Shown here one piece after another: positions 17,836 to 26,289 of a stretch of 38,532 nucleotides of DNA. Numbering within the stretch: the first letter of the stretch is position 1; the number at the start of each line of letters is the position of its first letter. Where the stretch lies: the NCBI GenBank assembly GCA_938085045.1, contig CALKGI010000066.1, positions 1-38,532 of the forward strand. The letters run 5' to 3'. The notes under the pieces are model-generated. The model did no database searches and was not told the origin of the DNA. It saw only the letters and a program-made list of their open reading frames with translations. Position numbers and translations under genes: made by a program. This stretch comes from an uncultured Alteromonadaceae bacterium (lineage in GTDB: Bacteria > Pseudomonadota > Gammaproteobacteria > Enterobacterales > Alteromonadaceae).

Positions 17836-18266
17836 TTAATTTATCGCTTTTAAGTCTGGCTCAATAACACTCAACCTTGCCTGCTCACTGCCAAGCAAAT
17901 CTTTACTATAGTGCTGCCCAATGACCGCCATGGCATTGACGACCAAATCGGCATTATCGTCTAAGAACGCTTGCCAACTGGGTTGAGCTTGTAACCGTGC
18001 AGCCATTATCCGAACAATCGCATCGGTAATGGTAAAATGAAACTTAGTCGCAGCGCCCAAAGATTCGGCATAAACCTTAATGCCGCCGCATACTTGGCTT
18101 ATCGCCTGTTCAAGTGGATAGCGCTCAAGATAAAGCCATGCAAGGCGCATGTGCCCTATATGACTAAATGTGTTGGTGACAAGGTTTGATTTTCGAATTG
18201 AGCGATAAACGTGTCGTCATTTAGCACTTGTTGCTGCGTTTTAGAATGCTTGACTGTCGCCCTCAT
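17836..18266 (-). pseudogene. Frameshifted conserved hypothetical gene upstream of the MerR gene
   Basis: From ATG 18266 (AAGAGG six bases ahead) a frame runs MRATVKHSKTQQQV to FENQTLSPTHLVI, then meets TAG near 18157. The other frame, reaching 17836, continues as HMRLAWLYLERYPLEQAI, with ATKFHFTITDAIVRIMAARL and WQAFLDDNADLV. I recognise the second part as a family of about 140 residues in which an N-terminal helix runs straight into the xHxRLAWLYL part. A one- or two-base slip near 18155-18160 would rejoin them. Either a true frameshift or a sequence error is possible. A downstream ATG at 18150 gives 104 residues but has a poor ribosome site. The function is unknown. Confidence 0.65.
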
Positions 18267-18310
18267 GATGACCTCTTTTTTTCTATACGATGGATTGAGC
18301 AGATAGAAGA

Positions 18311-18341
18311 AGCTTAAACTATGAAGCTGTAGTCAGGTCAA
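18311..18341 (-). promoter_or_regulatory. Candidate MerR-type promoter with 19-base spacer
   Basis: On the minus strand TTGACC (18341-18336) is followed by a 19-base spacer and TAAGCT (18316-18311). The spacer carries an imperfect dyad with ACTA and TAGT arms around AGCT. Overlong 19-base spacers with an internal dyad are the hallmark of promoters twisted open by MerR proteins. It lies about 45 bases before the frameshifted gene, whose transcript includes the MerR gene. Confidence 0.5.
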
Positions 18342-18365
18342 ACCTTTTATCCTTTAATCTTAACC

Positions 18366-18394
18366 TTGTGTGAGTTAAAGTAGCGACTGATATT
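18366..18394 (+). promoter_or_regulatory. Possible promoter of gpmI
   Basis: TTGTGT, a 17-base spacer and GATATT stand 30 bases before the gpmI start codon. The match to consensus is moderate and no other good candidate is visible in the divergent spacer. Confidence 0.3.
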
Positions 18395-18423
18395 TCTGCC
18401 AACAACGTTAGGGTAAAAATCAG

Positions 18424-19968
18424 TTGAAAACCACGACCAAATCTCCACTAGTTTTAATGATCCTCGACGGTTGGGGATATAAAGAAGACCCCCAACACAA
18501 CGCCATTGCACAAGCCCGCACGCCAGTATTAGACGACCTCAACAAACGCTACCCCAACACCCTTATCTCAGGTTCTGGCATTGATGTTGGATTACCCGAC
18601 GGGCAAATGGGCAACTCAGAAGTTGGCCACGTCAACCTTGGTGCAGGCCGAGTGGTTTACCAAGATTTTACTCGTATTACCAAAGCCGTTCGCGACAATA
18701 CTTTTGGCGACAACCAAGTGCTGACCAGCGCTATCGACAAAGCCGTTAAGGCCGATAAAGCCGTGCACCTGATGGGATTGTTATCTCCCGGCGGCGTTCA
18801 CAGCCACGAAGAACATATCGTTGCCATGATAGAACTGGCCCACCAACGTGGCGCCAAAAAAATCTACTTGCACGCTTTTTTAGATGGTCGCGATAGGCCA
18901 CCTCGCAGTGCACAAGCCTCTTTGCAGTTGATAGATGACACCTTTGAACGTCTTGGCAACGGTTCTATCGCCACCATTATTGGCCGTTATTATGCCATGG
19001 ACCGAGACAATCGCTGGGAGAGAGTACAAACAGCCTACGATTTAATGACCCAAGGCAAAGCTGCATTTGAATACGACAGCGCAGTTGAGGCACTAATAGC
19101 CGCCTATGAGCGCGACGAAAACGACGAATTTGTTCAAGCCAGCAAAATCGGCAATGAAGATAAAACCATCAACGATGGTGACGCGGTATTCTTTATGAAC
19201 TTTCGAGCCGACCGTGCCCGTCAAATGGCCCGAACTTTTGTCGACAAAGACTTTGACGGGTTTAGCAAAACCAAAACGCCTAAACTGTCTGAATTTGTGA
19301 TGCTCACCCAATACGCCGACAGCATTCAAGCCCCTTGCGCTTATCCGCCAGTTGCATTAGACAACGTGTTAGGCGAATGGCTCGAAAAACAAGGTAAAAC
19401 CCAGTTACGTATTTCAGAAACCGAAAAATACGCGCATGTCACCTTCTTTTTCAGTGGTGGCCGCGAGTCGGAATTTGGCGGAGAAGAACGCATTTTGGTG
19501 CCCTCGCCCGATGTTGCAACTTATGACTTACAACCTGAAATGAATTCAACCCTGCTGACCGATAAACTGGTTGAAGCCATTCATGCCAACAAATACGACG
19601 TTATCATCGTTAATTACCCTAACGGCGATATGGTCGGCCACACCGGCGTACTCAGCGCAGCAATTAAAGCCTGTGAAGCTGTTGATGCTTGTGTTGGCCG
19701 AGTGGTCGATGCGCTTGGTGAAGTAGGCGGCGAGTGTTTGATAACTGCCGACCACGGTAATGCAGAGCAAATGCAAGACCACCAGTCAGGCCAAGTCCAC
19801 ACCGCCCACACCAGTGAGCCGGTACCTTTTGTTTATGTTGGCCGTTCGATAAGCGATATGTCTAACAATGGCACTTTGAGTGATGTCGCCCCAACCCTAT
19901 TGCACTTAATGGGTATGGAGCAACCAGAACAAATGACTGGTACATCAATCATCAAGCTGGCCGAGTAA
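18424..19968 (+). CDS. gpmI: 2,3-bisphosphoglycerate-independent phosphoglycerate mutase
   Basis: Glycolytic and gluconeogenic enzyme interconverting 3- and 2-phosphoglycerate using two Mn ions and a phosphoserine intermediate. It has 514 residues, the usual length. The N-terminus has the metal Asp15 in LMILDGWG and catalytic Ser65 in MGNSEVGH. Other motifs are [36 protein letters not shown] and ADHGNAEQM. The start is TTG at 18424, since no ATG gives the conserved opening and a weak AGGG lies ahead. It begins the conserved block gpmI-envC-ctpA-yibQ, known in E. coli and relatives as gpmM-envC-yibQ. Confidence 0.96.
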   Translation: MKTTTKSPLVLMILDGWGYKEDPQHNAIAQARTPVLDDLNKRYPNTLISGSGIDVGLPDGQMGNSEVGHVNLGAGRVVYQDFTRITKAVRDNTFGDNQVLTSAIDKAVKADKAVHLMGLLSPGGVHSHEEHIVAMIELAHQRGAKKIYLHAFLDGRDRPPRSAQASLQLIDDTFERLGNGSIATIIGRYYAMDRDNRWERVQTAYDLMTQGKAAFEYDSAVEALIAAYERDENDEFVQASKIGNEDKTINDGDAVFFMNFRADRARQMARTFVDKDFDGFSKTKTPKLSEFVMLTQYADSIQAPCAYPPVALDNVLGEWLEKQGKTQLRISETEKYAHVTFFFSGGRESEFGGEERILVPSPDVATYDLQPEMNSTLLTDKLVEAIHANKYDVIIVNYPNGDMVGHTGVLSAAIKACEAVDACVGRVVDALGEVGGECLITADHGNAEQMQDHQSGQVHTAHTSEPVPFVYVGRSISDMSNNGTLSDVAPTLLHLMGMEQPEQMTGTSIIKLAE

Positions 19969-19975
19969 GCCAGCT

Positions 19976-21193
19976 ATGAGCAAACCCAATAGCTTCATCC
20001 AATCTGTTCTAATGAACGTACAATTGAGTTTGCTCACTTTTGGATTATTATTTTTCAGCCAAGCGAGTTTTGCGCAAAACGCCAACGACGAGGCATCGCA
20101 ACCGCAAGAAAAACAAGAAAGTGAAGAAGACAGGCTTAAACGCGAACAACTCGAAAGAGTCAAAAAACAGATTCGCCAATCAGAAAAATCCATCGAAAAC
20201 CAGCAGGTTAAACACCAGTTTTTAACCAACTTATTGAAAAAATCTGAAAAAGAAATTTCAGATGTTGCCCGCCAACTCAATACAGTTAAATCAGACAAAA
20301 AAGCAAACCGTCAAAAACTCAGTGATTTAGAAACAGAGCAGGCCGAATTAACCCGCGAAAAAGATCAAAACAAAAAGCTGCTCGCCGGACAATTATCGAG
20401 CATGTACGTAAATGGCAGTCACGACTACAGCAAACTACTACTCAATCAACAAGAACCCGGAAAATTAGAGCGAGTATTGGGTTATTACGAATACCTTAAT
20501 CGCGCTCGAACTAAGAATCTTGACCGCATTGAAGAGATTTTTGTTCGATTAAATGTCATCGACATCCAACTTGGCGAAACCATTAGTGATCTTAATGTGC
20601 TTGAGCAGCAACAGCTGAAAAAGCAATCACAGCTGACCAAACACCAAAAAGACCGACGTAGAACCATTTCTCAAATTCAACAGCGACTAAAAACCGAATC
20701 GCAACAACTCGAACAATTAAAAGTCAACGAACAAGACCTAACCGCCGCCCTTGCCCGCATTAAATCGTTGGTGACCGAAGCCATTGAACTGGCTGGATTG
20801 TCACACCTCAAAGGACACCTAGGTTGGCCTGTTAACGGTAACCTGAGCAACAAATTTGGCCGTAAACGCCGTGGCAGCCTGCGCTGGAAAGGCGTGGTTA
20901 TCCACTCATCGACCGGCACGCCTGTTAAAACCGTACAACAAGGATTGGTATTGTTTGCCGATTGGTTAAAAGGTTTTGGTTGGGTCATCGTGGTCGACCA
21001 TGGTGACGGTTACATGAGCTTGTATGGCCACAACCAAACCTTACTCAAAGCGGTTGGCGAAAAAGTGGAAGCCGGAGAGCCCATTGCGCTCGTCGGAAAA
21101 AGCGGCGGGCAATCAAAGGCTGGTCTATACTTCGAAATACGACATCAGGGAATTGCAATCAACCCGGCGGTATGGTGTAAAGCAGGCGTTTAA
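19976..21193 (+). CDS. envC: Murein hydrolase activator EnvC
   Basis: Periplasmic activator of cell-division amidases (AmiA/AmiB in E. coli), recruited by FtsEX to split septal peptidoglycan. It has 405 residues. A signal peptide ends near residue 34 (SQASFAQN). A long Glu/Lys/Gln-rich coiled coil covers about 45-255, and a LytM (M23) domain about 285-400 (WKGVVIHSSTGTPVKTV, VVDHGDGYMSLYGHN). The usual zinc ligands are altered: the first His-x3-Asp site reads KGVVI and the last His-x-His site reads LYFEIRH, which fits EnvC being a non-catalytic activator. It follows gpmI by 7 bases. No strong ribosome site is seen, so coupling to gpmI is likely. Confidence 0.92.
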   Translation: MSKPNSFIQSVLMNVQLSLLTFGLLFFSQASFAQNANDEASQPQEKQESEEDRLKREQLERVKKQIRQSEKSIENQQVKHQFLTNLLKKSEKEISDVARQLNTVKSDKKANRQKLSDLETEQAELTREKDQNKKLLAGQLSSMYVNGSHDYSKLLLNQQEPGKLERVLGYYEYLNRARTKNLDRIEEIFVRLNVIDIQLGETISDLNVLEQQQLKKQSQLTKHQKDRRRTISQIQQRLKTESQQLEQLKVNEQDLTAALARIKSLVTEAIELAGLSHLKGHLGWPVNGNLSNKFGRKRRGSLRWKGVVIHSSTGTPVKTVQQGLVLFADWLKGFGWVIVVDHGDGYMSLYGHNQTLLKAVGEKVEAGEPIALVGKSGGQSKAGLYFEIRHQGIAINPAVWCKAGV

Positions 21194-21198
21194 AGCGA

Positions 21199-21219
21199 CT
21201 CTTCAACTTTTTTGAAGAG
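21199..21219. terminator. Hairpin after envC, possible terminator
   Basis: An 8-bp stem (CTCTTCAA pairing with TTGAAGAG) with a CTTTT loop begins six bases after the envC stop. No T run follows on the plus strand, so termination may be weak or absent. A second small hairpin (GCTTCT pairing with AGAAGC) follows near 21250-21268. Confidence 0.3.
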
Positions 21220-21312
21220 CTTTACATTAAAAACGGCACTCTAGGACAAGCTTCTAATACACAGAAGCATATTGGTTGATGCTGTTTTGAACCAATGCGT
21301 ATTGGAGTTATC

Positions 21313-22596
21313 ATGATTAAAGTTGCCACACCAGCTCAAACCCCGTTTTATTCTGCGCCATTAATATTCACCTTATTGATTGTTTTCGGATTGTTTTCAT
21401 ATAGCCTTCAGGCCAATCAAAGCACCAAACAAGCCACAAAAGCACCACACACCAGTAAAGTTGTCGACTCCACAATTACGCCGCGCACCCTCAACCAAAT
21501 TCTCAGGCAAATAGACTCTTATTATGTTGATGAAGTGAACGTTAACGTATTACTCGAAAATGCCATTAAAGAGGTGTTTAAACAACTCGACCCCCATTCG
21601 ACCTACTTGAATGAAAGAGACTTGAACACCCTATTTGAAATGGCCAATGGCCAATACGATGGACTTGGCATTGAAGTAGAACTTCGAAACGACTTATTGG
21701 TGATCCTCGAAACCATCAAAAACTCACCAGCAGAAATGGCCGGATTGCAAAAAGGCGATATTATCAACAGTATCAATGGCGTTGATGTGAAAGGTAAATC
21801 ACTCGAACAGGTCAGTCAGTTAATCAAACAGTCAAAACAAAAAACCTTGTTGGTCGTTAATAGAGACTATTACGACAAGGCGCTAGATTTCTCACTCGAA
21901 AAAGCCAAAATAGAGGTAGAAAGTGTCACCCACAAATTGCTACATAACGATATTGGCTACCTTAAAATCTACAGTTTTCAGTCAAACACCACAGACGATA
22001 TTGTCAAATCAGTCGATTACCTAAAAAAATTGACCGATAACGAATTAAAAGGCCTGATCATTGATTTGCGTGACAATCCGGGCGGTGTGCTCGATTCGGC
22101 GGTTGGCGTCAGTGATTTATTTCTCAACAAAGGCACCATAGTCACCACTCGTGGGCGTTTTAACGATGCCAATCAGAATTTTTTAGCGACTCCGGGTGAT
22201 GTCTTACCCGGCAAACCTATTTACGTATTAATCAACAAAGGCTCTGCCTCTGCATCAGAAATTGTCGCAGGTGCACTCAAAGAAAACGACCGAGCGACCA
22301 TTGTCGGTATGCAGTCATTTGGTAAAGGTTCAGTGCAATCACTAATCCCGCTGGGCAACGGTCATACAGCGATAAAACTGACCACGGCGCTGTATTTTAC
22401 TCCCGATGGTCTGTCGATTAATGGCATAGGCATCACCCCAGATGTAGAAATTCCACAACAACAGGTGAATGCCGCGTCACAAAGCCCTATAATGGGCCTT
22501 GACGAACGCTGGGGTCTTAGCGGTAAAATGCTGGCCAATCGCGACTTTCAACTAGATGAAGCGCAAAAACTGGTGTTAAAACAAATCCTCCAATGA
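21313..22596 (+). CDS. ctpA: S41 carboxyl-terminal processing protease
   Basis: Periplasmic tail-specific serine protease of the CtpA/Prc family, 427 residues from the ATG at 21313. That start has GGAG six bases ahead; an in-frame ATG at 21295 would precede the ribosome site. Order: N-terminal membrane anchor or signal (about 15-33), a PDZ domain (about 110-190, YDGLGIEVELRNDLLVI), and the catalytic S41 core with LIIDLRDNPGGVL, Ser313 in GSASASEIVAG and Lys338 in FGKGSVQ. Ser and Lys are 25 residues apart as in E. coli Prc. Its place between envC and yibQ is common in gammaproteobacteria and suggests a role in peptidoglycan hydrolase control. Confidence 0.93.
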   Translation: MIKVATPAQTPFYSAPLIFTLLIVFGLFSYSLQANQSTKQATKAPHTSKVVDSTITPRTLNQILRQIDSYYVDEVNVNVLLENAIKEVFKQLDPHSTYLNERDLNTLFEMANGQYDGLGIEVELRNDLLVILETIKNSPAEMAGLQKGDIINSINGVDVKGKSLEQVSQLIKQSKQKTLLVVNRDYYDKALDFSLEKAKIEVESVTHKLLHNDIGYLKIYSFQSNTTDDIVKSVDYLKKLTDNELKGLIIDLRDNPGGVLDSAVGVSDLFLNKGTIVTTRGRFNDANQNFLATPGDVLPGKPIYVLINKGSASASEIVAGALKENDRATIVGMQSFGKGSVQSLIPLGNGHTAIKLTTALYFTPDGLSINGIGITPDVEIPQQQVNAASQSPIMGLDERWGLSGKMLANRDFQLDEAQKLVLKQILQ

Positions 22597-22655
22597 ATCT
22601 GATACACATCTTTATTGGGGTTAATTAAGCCTAACGGGTAATAAAACCCCATTCA

Positions 22656-23441
22656 ATGAAGATAAAAATAAACGTGTTGTGGATTAAAAAATTGTGTTGC
22701 CTTGGTCTGTTGCTAACCAGCTTTAGCAGCTTGGCCGAGGGCAAATTAGCACTGATCATCGACGATGTCGGTTACAACAAGCAAGATATTGATGCCATCT
22801 CACTCAAAGGCCAACTCACCTATTCTGTTTTGCCCCATACTCCTTTTGCCAAAACCTATGCCCTAATGGCCAAAAACGCCAATAAAGACGTAATGCTGCA
22901 TATCCCAATGGAATCACTCAGTGGCAAAGACCTCGGTCCGGGCGCTTTAATGAGCGATATGAATAAACAGCAGATAGAAAACATTCTTAGCAATGCCTTG
23001 CGTGAAATCCCTTTTGCCAAAGGCATTAACAACCACATGGGCAGTTTGTTAACCCAAAAAAGCTCGTCAATGGCTTGGACCATGGGCTTTTTACAACGGC
23101 ACAACCTATTTTTTGTCGACAGCAAAACCTCCCGCTTTAGTTTGGGCGAAGAGCAAGCCAGCAAAGCGGGTGTATTCCACTTTCATCGAAACGTATTTCT
23201 CGACAACGACTTGTCAGAAGCTGCAATGATAAAACAATTCAATTTGCTGGTGCGAATAGCCCAGAAATATCGCCGAGCCATTGGTATTGCCCACCCCTAC
23301 CCCGAAACAGTCAAGTTTCTAAACAAAATGTTACCTCAATTAAAAGCAAGGGGTGTCAAGTTGGTACCTATCTCTGAGCTTTTACCCAAACGCCCTTTGC
23401 AAATAGCCACAGCAACAACTACCGCAACTCGAAACGATTAA
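22656..23441 (+). CDS. yibQ: Divergent polysaccharide deacetylase family protein (YibQ-like)
   Basis: Probably periplasmic protein of 261 residues with a NodB-like deacetylase fold. A signal peptide covers about residues 1-27 (LLLTSFSSLAEG). Family motifs are LALIIDDVGYN near residue 30, LPHTPFA, MLHIPME, NNHMGSLLT, FVDSKTSRFS and AIGIAHPYPETV. These match the divergent group whose E. coli member lies beside envC. The exact substrate is not established. Immediately upstream an inverted pair (TGGGGTT and AACCCCA) surrounds the start region, and no ribosome site is clear. Confidence 0.9.
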   Translation: MKIKINVLWIKKLCCLGLLLTSFSSLAEGKLALIIDDVGYNKQDIDAISLKGQLTYSVLPHTPFAKTYALMAKNANKDVMLHIPMESLSGKDLGPGALMSDMNKQQIENILSNALREIPFAKGINNHMGSLLTQKSSSMAWTMGFLQRHNLFFVDSKTSRFSLGEEQASKAGVFHFHRNVFLDNDLSEAAMIKQFNLLVRIAQKYRRAIGIAHPYPETVKFLNKMLPQLKARGVKLVPISELLPKRPLQIATATTTATRND

Positions 23442-23561
23442 CATACCGTTACAATCAAAACGTAAAAAGGAACGCTTAAATCCATTGTGAAATGGTCATA
23501 AACAGACAATAATGATCAGATCTATGGGTTCAATATCCCAATAACCAAAAAGCGAATTCCC

Positions 23562-24263
23562 ATGTTAAAAAGCGAAATAGAAGCCACTTTGGCAGAAACC
23601 TTTGAAGACTTTGTGCTTGATCCTGACGAAAAAAATCGACTACGCGAAGCCTTTTCACCTTTTCAATACGACATCAGCACGTTGCAATATGCCCGCAATA
23701 AAGCCTTTACGTTGGTGCGTCAACAATTTGCCCAATCACCAGAGAACCACGTTGAGTCATTAAAATGGCTCGAAGGGGTGATCAAAACCATCGATTCAGT
23801 ACGCCAAGAGCACAGCTTAAAAAAAAGCCGTGCGTATTTCAGTCCGGGCACCAGTTGTGTCGACAAAATCATCGCCTCACTCAACTCAGTTAAAGAAAAC
23901 CTGGATATTTGTGTGTTTACCATATCAGATGATGTGATAAGCAAAGCCATCATCGATGCACACAAACGCGGTGTAAATGTTAGGATTATTACCGACGACG
24001 AAAAAGTTGATGACAAAGGCTCAGACATCGCTGAATTTGTCGCTAACGAAATCACCGTAAAAACCGACGATAGCCCAGCCCACATGCACCATAAATTTGC
24101 CATTTTCGACAAACAAATCTTACTTAACGGCAGCTTCAACTGGACCCGCAGCGCGTCAAAAAACAACAACGAAAACATCATTGTAGATGCCACGCCACAT
24201 TTGGTGAGCAGTTTCCAGGAAACTTTTGATTCGCTTTGGGAAGAATTTATTTGGGCAAAATGA
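23562..24263 (+). CDS. Phospholipase D-like protein with one HKD motif
   Basis: Soluble protein of 233 residues. The C-terminal PLD domain (about 88-233) has one complete HxKx4D motif, HHKFAIFD near residue 184, followed by LLNGSFNWTRSA and NNNENIIV. This is the arrangement of Nuc/Zucchini-like nucleases and mitochondrial cardiolipin hydrolases, which dimerise to form one active site. The N-terminal 85 residues are helical (EDFVLDPDEKNRLREAF) and may be an oligomerisation module. No signal peptide is seen, so a cytoplasmic nuclease or phosphodiesterase is more likely than a secreted phospholipase. It stands alone; the function is open. Confidence 0.8.
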   Translation: MLKSEIEATLAETFEDFVLDPDEKNRLREAFSPFQYDISTLQYARNKAFTLVRQQFAQSPENHVESLKWLEGVIKTIDSVRQEHSLKKSRAYFSPGTSCVDKIIASLNSVKENLDICVFTISDDVISKAIIDAHKRGVNVRIITDDEKVDDKGSDIAEFVANEITVKTDDSPAHMHHKFAIFDKQILLNGSFNWTRSASKNNNENIIVDATPHLVSSFQETFDSLWEEFIWAK

Positions 24264-24480
24264 GACCGTTCTTCAACAGAAGAACGCAGCTCATTTTGCG
24301 CGAGGCAAGGACGACCGACATGGATGTTGGAAGTGTCGATTTTGCACGCCGACATGGATGTTGGTGGTAGAGCAATGCAGGAGCACATTGCCGAGGAGCA
24401 AAAATCTACTCCGAGGGGACAGGGCTACAGGGACGTTTAGACCACAACTGATTTAAACCACTCATGCTAAATTTATATCT
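24264..24480. repeat. Repeat-rich intergenic spacer after the PLD gene
   Basis: The spacer starts with an 8-bp hairpin (24268-24287, CGTTCTTC with GAAGAACG). The 26-base sequence at 24286-24311 beginning CGCAGCTCATTTTGCGCG recurs with one change at 24496-24521. ACATGGATGTTGG occurs twice (24320-24332 and 24353-24365). I found no protein-like reading frame with convincing features; short open frames here look like translated repeat. It resembles a degraded dispersed element. Confidence 0.6.
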
Positions 24481-24526
24481 CACCCGATTTTATGTCGCAG
24501 CTCATTTTGCGCGAAGCAAGGGTAGT

Positions 24527-24552
24527 GTAGGGGTAGACCCCTGTGTCTACCC
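24527..24552 (+). repeat. REP-like palindrome with GTAG head, T run after it
   Basis: This 26-base unit begins GTAGGGG and folds as an 8-bp hairpin (GGGTAGAC pairing with GTCTACCC). It differs from the element at 6197-6222 by a C-G to T-A swap in one stem pair, which keeps pairing. TTTTT directly follows, so it may also act as a rho-independent terminator on the plus strand. A 26-base direct repeat ends six bases before it. Confidence 0.75.
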
Positions 24553-24630
24553 TTTTTGCAGTTATCGATATAATTCAATAAAGTACCATGAGAAATCGTA
24601 GGAATTGCCCTCAAGAATAGGAGCAAATTA

Positions 24631-25236
24631 TTAAACAGCAGCCTCTTCTTCAGGCTTTTTAGACGCTTCAAGCACCGACTCTTTAAACTTGTCGAAACCT
24701 TCAAAAATCAAATCTCGGGTTTTATTGGCGTTTTCTTCGATTTCGCCATTAAACACCCCTAAACCATCTAAAATATCTTTGGCTTCACCAAAACCTTTCT
24801 CGGCACCGCCGCCAACCACATCTAAAAAGTTGGTTAGTTGATCTTCAAGCGAATCTTCTTGATGGTTTTGCTGATACAAGGGGAAAAACGCAGTAGCAAA
24901 GCTGACAATACGCTCAGCTGTGGCTTCAGGTGAGAAATCTATGCCTTCGTCGAAGGCTTTTTGTGCGGCATTTTTGCCAAGGGTGGGTTCAAGCTCTTTG
25001 TTAATGGCATCAAGTGCGGTTTTGAACATCAACGCACTGGCATCATTTTTATTGCCCAGACTGGAATTATAATTGGCCTGTAAAATAGTTTGGTTTAACG
25101 CTTCACGCCGCTCTTCGCGACTTTGCGTAATGCTTTTAGGCTGTTCACCTTCTTCATTTTGTTTGACTGTGGTAGTAGACAAACTGCGCTGCGAAACCTG
25201 CTCAAATGATGAAATAGCGACACTGGATATAGCCAT
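24631..25236 (-). CDS. DUF5610 domain protein
   Basis: Protein of 201 residues with a DUF5610 domain (about 45-190). Recognisable parts are FDEGIDFSPEATAERIVSFATAFF, then VVGGGAEKGFGEAKDILDGLGVF, and NKTRDLIFEGFDKF. The N-terminus is low-complexity Ser/Thr-rich. The function is unknown; relatives are common in Pseudomonas and Alteromonadales. The ATG at 25236 is chosen because AGGAGG lies exactly six bases ahead; an in-frame TTG at 25242 would abut the ribosome site. It has no signal peptide or membrane helix and an acidic C-terminal tail. Confidence 0.8.
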   Translation of the reverse strand: MAISSVAISSFEQVSQRSLSTTTVKQNEEGEQPKSITQSREERREALNQTILQANYNSSLGNKNDASALMFKTALDAINKELEPTLGKNAAQKAFDEGIDFSPEATAERIVSFATAFFPLYQQNHQEDSLEDQLTNFLDVVGGGAEKGFGEAKDILDGLGVFNGEIEENANKTRDLIFEGFDKFKESVLEASKKPEEEAAV

Positions 25237-25389
25237 GCTCAACCTCCTAAATTACTAGTGACCAAAACACAAGTATAGCCCGAAACCGCTCATCTTTAAA
25301 GCACCGGGCCTTGCAATCAAAAACTCAGTAACATTGAAATTAAGGGACCAAGTATACAACAGGCTATGTCCGTAATCGAAAATCCGTTC

Positions 25390-25405
25390 TGTCCGATACC
25401 GGACA
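25390..25405. promoter_or_regulatory. Dyad TGTCCG-N4-CGGACA, possible enhancer site
   Basis: A perfect 6-bp inverted repeat with a 4-base centre lies 78 bases upstream of the possible sigma-54 promoter, a distance usual for binding sites of sigma-54 activators. No such activator is encoded in the window. Function is inferred from spacing and symmetry. Confidence 0.45.
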
Positions 25406-25466
25406 AACAACCTAACCTCATCACTCAATAAAATCTAACCATCTGAAATAAAACAAATTATTATTT

Positions 25467-25482
25467 TGGCATGACAGCTGCA
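25467..25482 (+). promoter_or_regulatory. Candidate sigma-54 promoter of the ABC transporter operon
   Basis: TGGCATGACAGCTGCA has GG at 25468 and GC at 25480, exactly 12 bases apart, matching the -24/-12 sigma-54 pattern (TGGCAC-N5-TTGCA) with two mismatches outside the key GG and GC. The start would fall near 25492, about 40 bases before the ATPase gene. Confidence 0.5.
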
Positions 25483-25533
25483 CTCTAATACACCAACAGC
25501 ACATTAAACTTATTTCTTTCAGAGGTTGTCCTT

Positions 25534-26274
25534 ATGTCGAATATCACAGCTATCAACAAAACCTTAATAAAACTGAGCGGCGTAACCAAAACCTTTTCAG
25601 GCTCAGGTCGCCAAACTAAGGCGCTTAACGGCATTGATTTGACCATTAATCGCGGCGACTACCTAGCTATTGCAGGGCCTTCAGGGTGTGGTAAATCCAC
25701 CTTGTTGTCGATTATTGGCTTGCTCGATGTTGGTAGCGAAGGCAGCTTTTTACTCGACGATATAGAAGTGGCCAAACTAAAAGCGGCCAAACGCGCCAAA
25801 CTGCGCAACGAAAACATCGGGTATGTGTTTCAAAACTTCAATTTGATTGGTGATTTGAACGTTTACAAAAATGTAGAACTACCGCTGGTTTACCGTGGCC
25901 TCTCAGCGGCCGAGCGAAAAACTAAGGTCGACGAAGTGCTATCCAGAGTTAGCATGAGCGACCGAGCGCTGCACTTTCCTAACCAATTATCTGGCGGTCA
26001 GCAACAGCGTGTTGCCGTAGCTAGAGCTTTGGTCACCGACCCCAAGCTGGTATTGGCCGATGAACCGACCGGCAACCTCGACTCAAAACAGGGCGAAGCG
26101 ATTATGGACCTGCTCGACAAACTGCATCAAGAAGGCACCACCATTTGCATGGTGACCCACGACCCGCGCTACATTGATTACGCCGCCCGCAAAGTCGAAT
26201 TACTCGACGGCAAAGTGCTTAAAGACGAAGTTGTCATCAACCGTGGCAGTGTCGTGGCCGTAGAATCAATATAA
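25534..26274 (+). CDS. ABC transporter ATP-binding protein, LolD/MacB-like
   Basis: ATPase of 246 residues powering the downstream permease. Walker A is GPSGCGKST at 48-56, the Q-loop is YVFQNFNLI, the signature is LSGGQQQRVAVARAL from 152, Walker B ends in ADEPTGNLDS with Asp176 and catalytic Glu177, and the H-loop is VTHDPRY. The sequence is of the LolD/MacB/FtsE type that drives mechanotransmission, not import. It stands 15 bases before the permease start. AGAGG eight bases before the ATG supports the start. A possible sigma-54 promoter lies upstream. The substrate may be peptide, lipoprotein or drug. Confidence 0.93.
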   Translation: MSNITAINKTLIKLSGVTKTFSGSGRQTKALNGIDLTINRGDYLAIAGPSGCGKSTLLSIIGLLDVGSEGSFLLDDIEVAKLKAAKRAKLRNENIGYVFQNFNLIGDLNVYKNVELPLVYRGLSAAERKTKVDEVLSRVSMSDRALHFPNQLSGGQQQRVAVARALVTDPKLVLADEPTGNLDSKQGEAIMDLLDKLHQEGTTICMVTHDPRYIDYAARKVELLDGKVLKDEVVINRGSVVAVESI

Positions 26275-26289
26275 AGCGAGGACTTGATT

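Noticed and set aside
20677..20988. Minus-strand frame opposite envC
   Set aside because: It is a shadow of the coiled-coil and LytM coding sequence with no independent support.
23720..24388. 222-codon minus-strand frame opposite the PLD gene
   Set aside because: The plus frame has the HKD motif and a full domain; the minus frame has no recognisable features.
24226..24456. 76-codon frame after the PLD gene
   Set aside because: It is made of intergenic repeat sequence and lacks a ribosome site or protein features.
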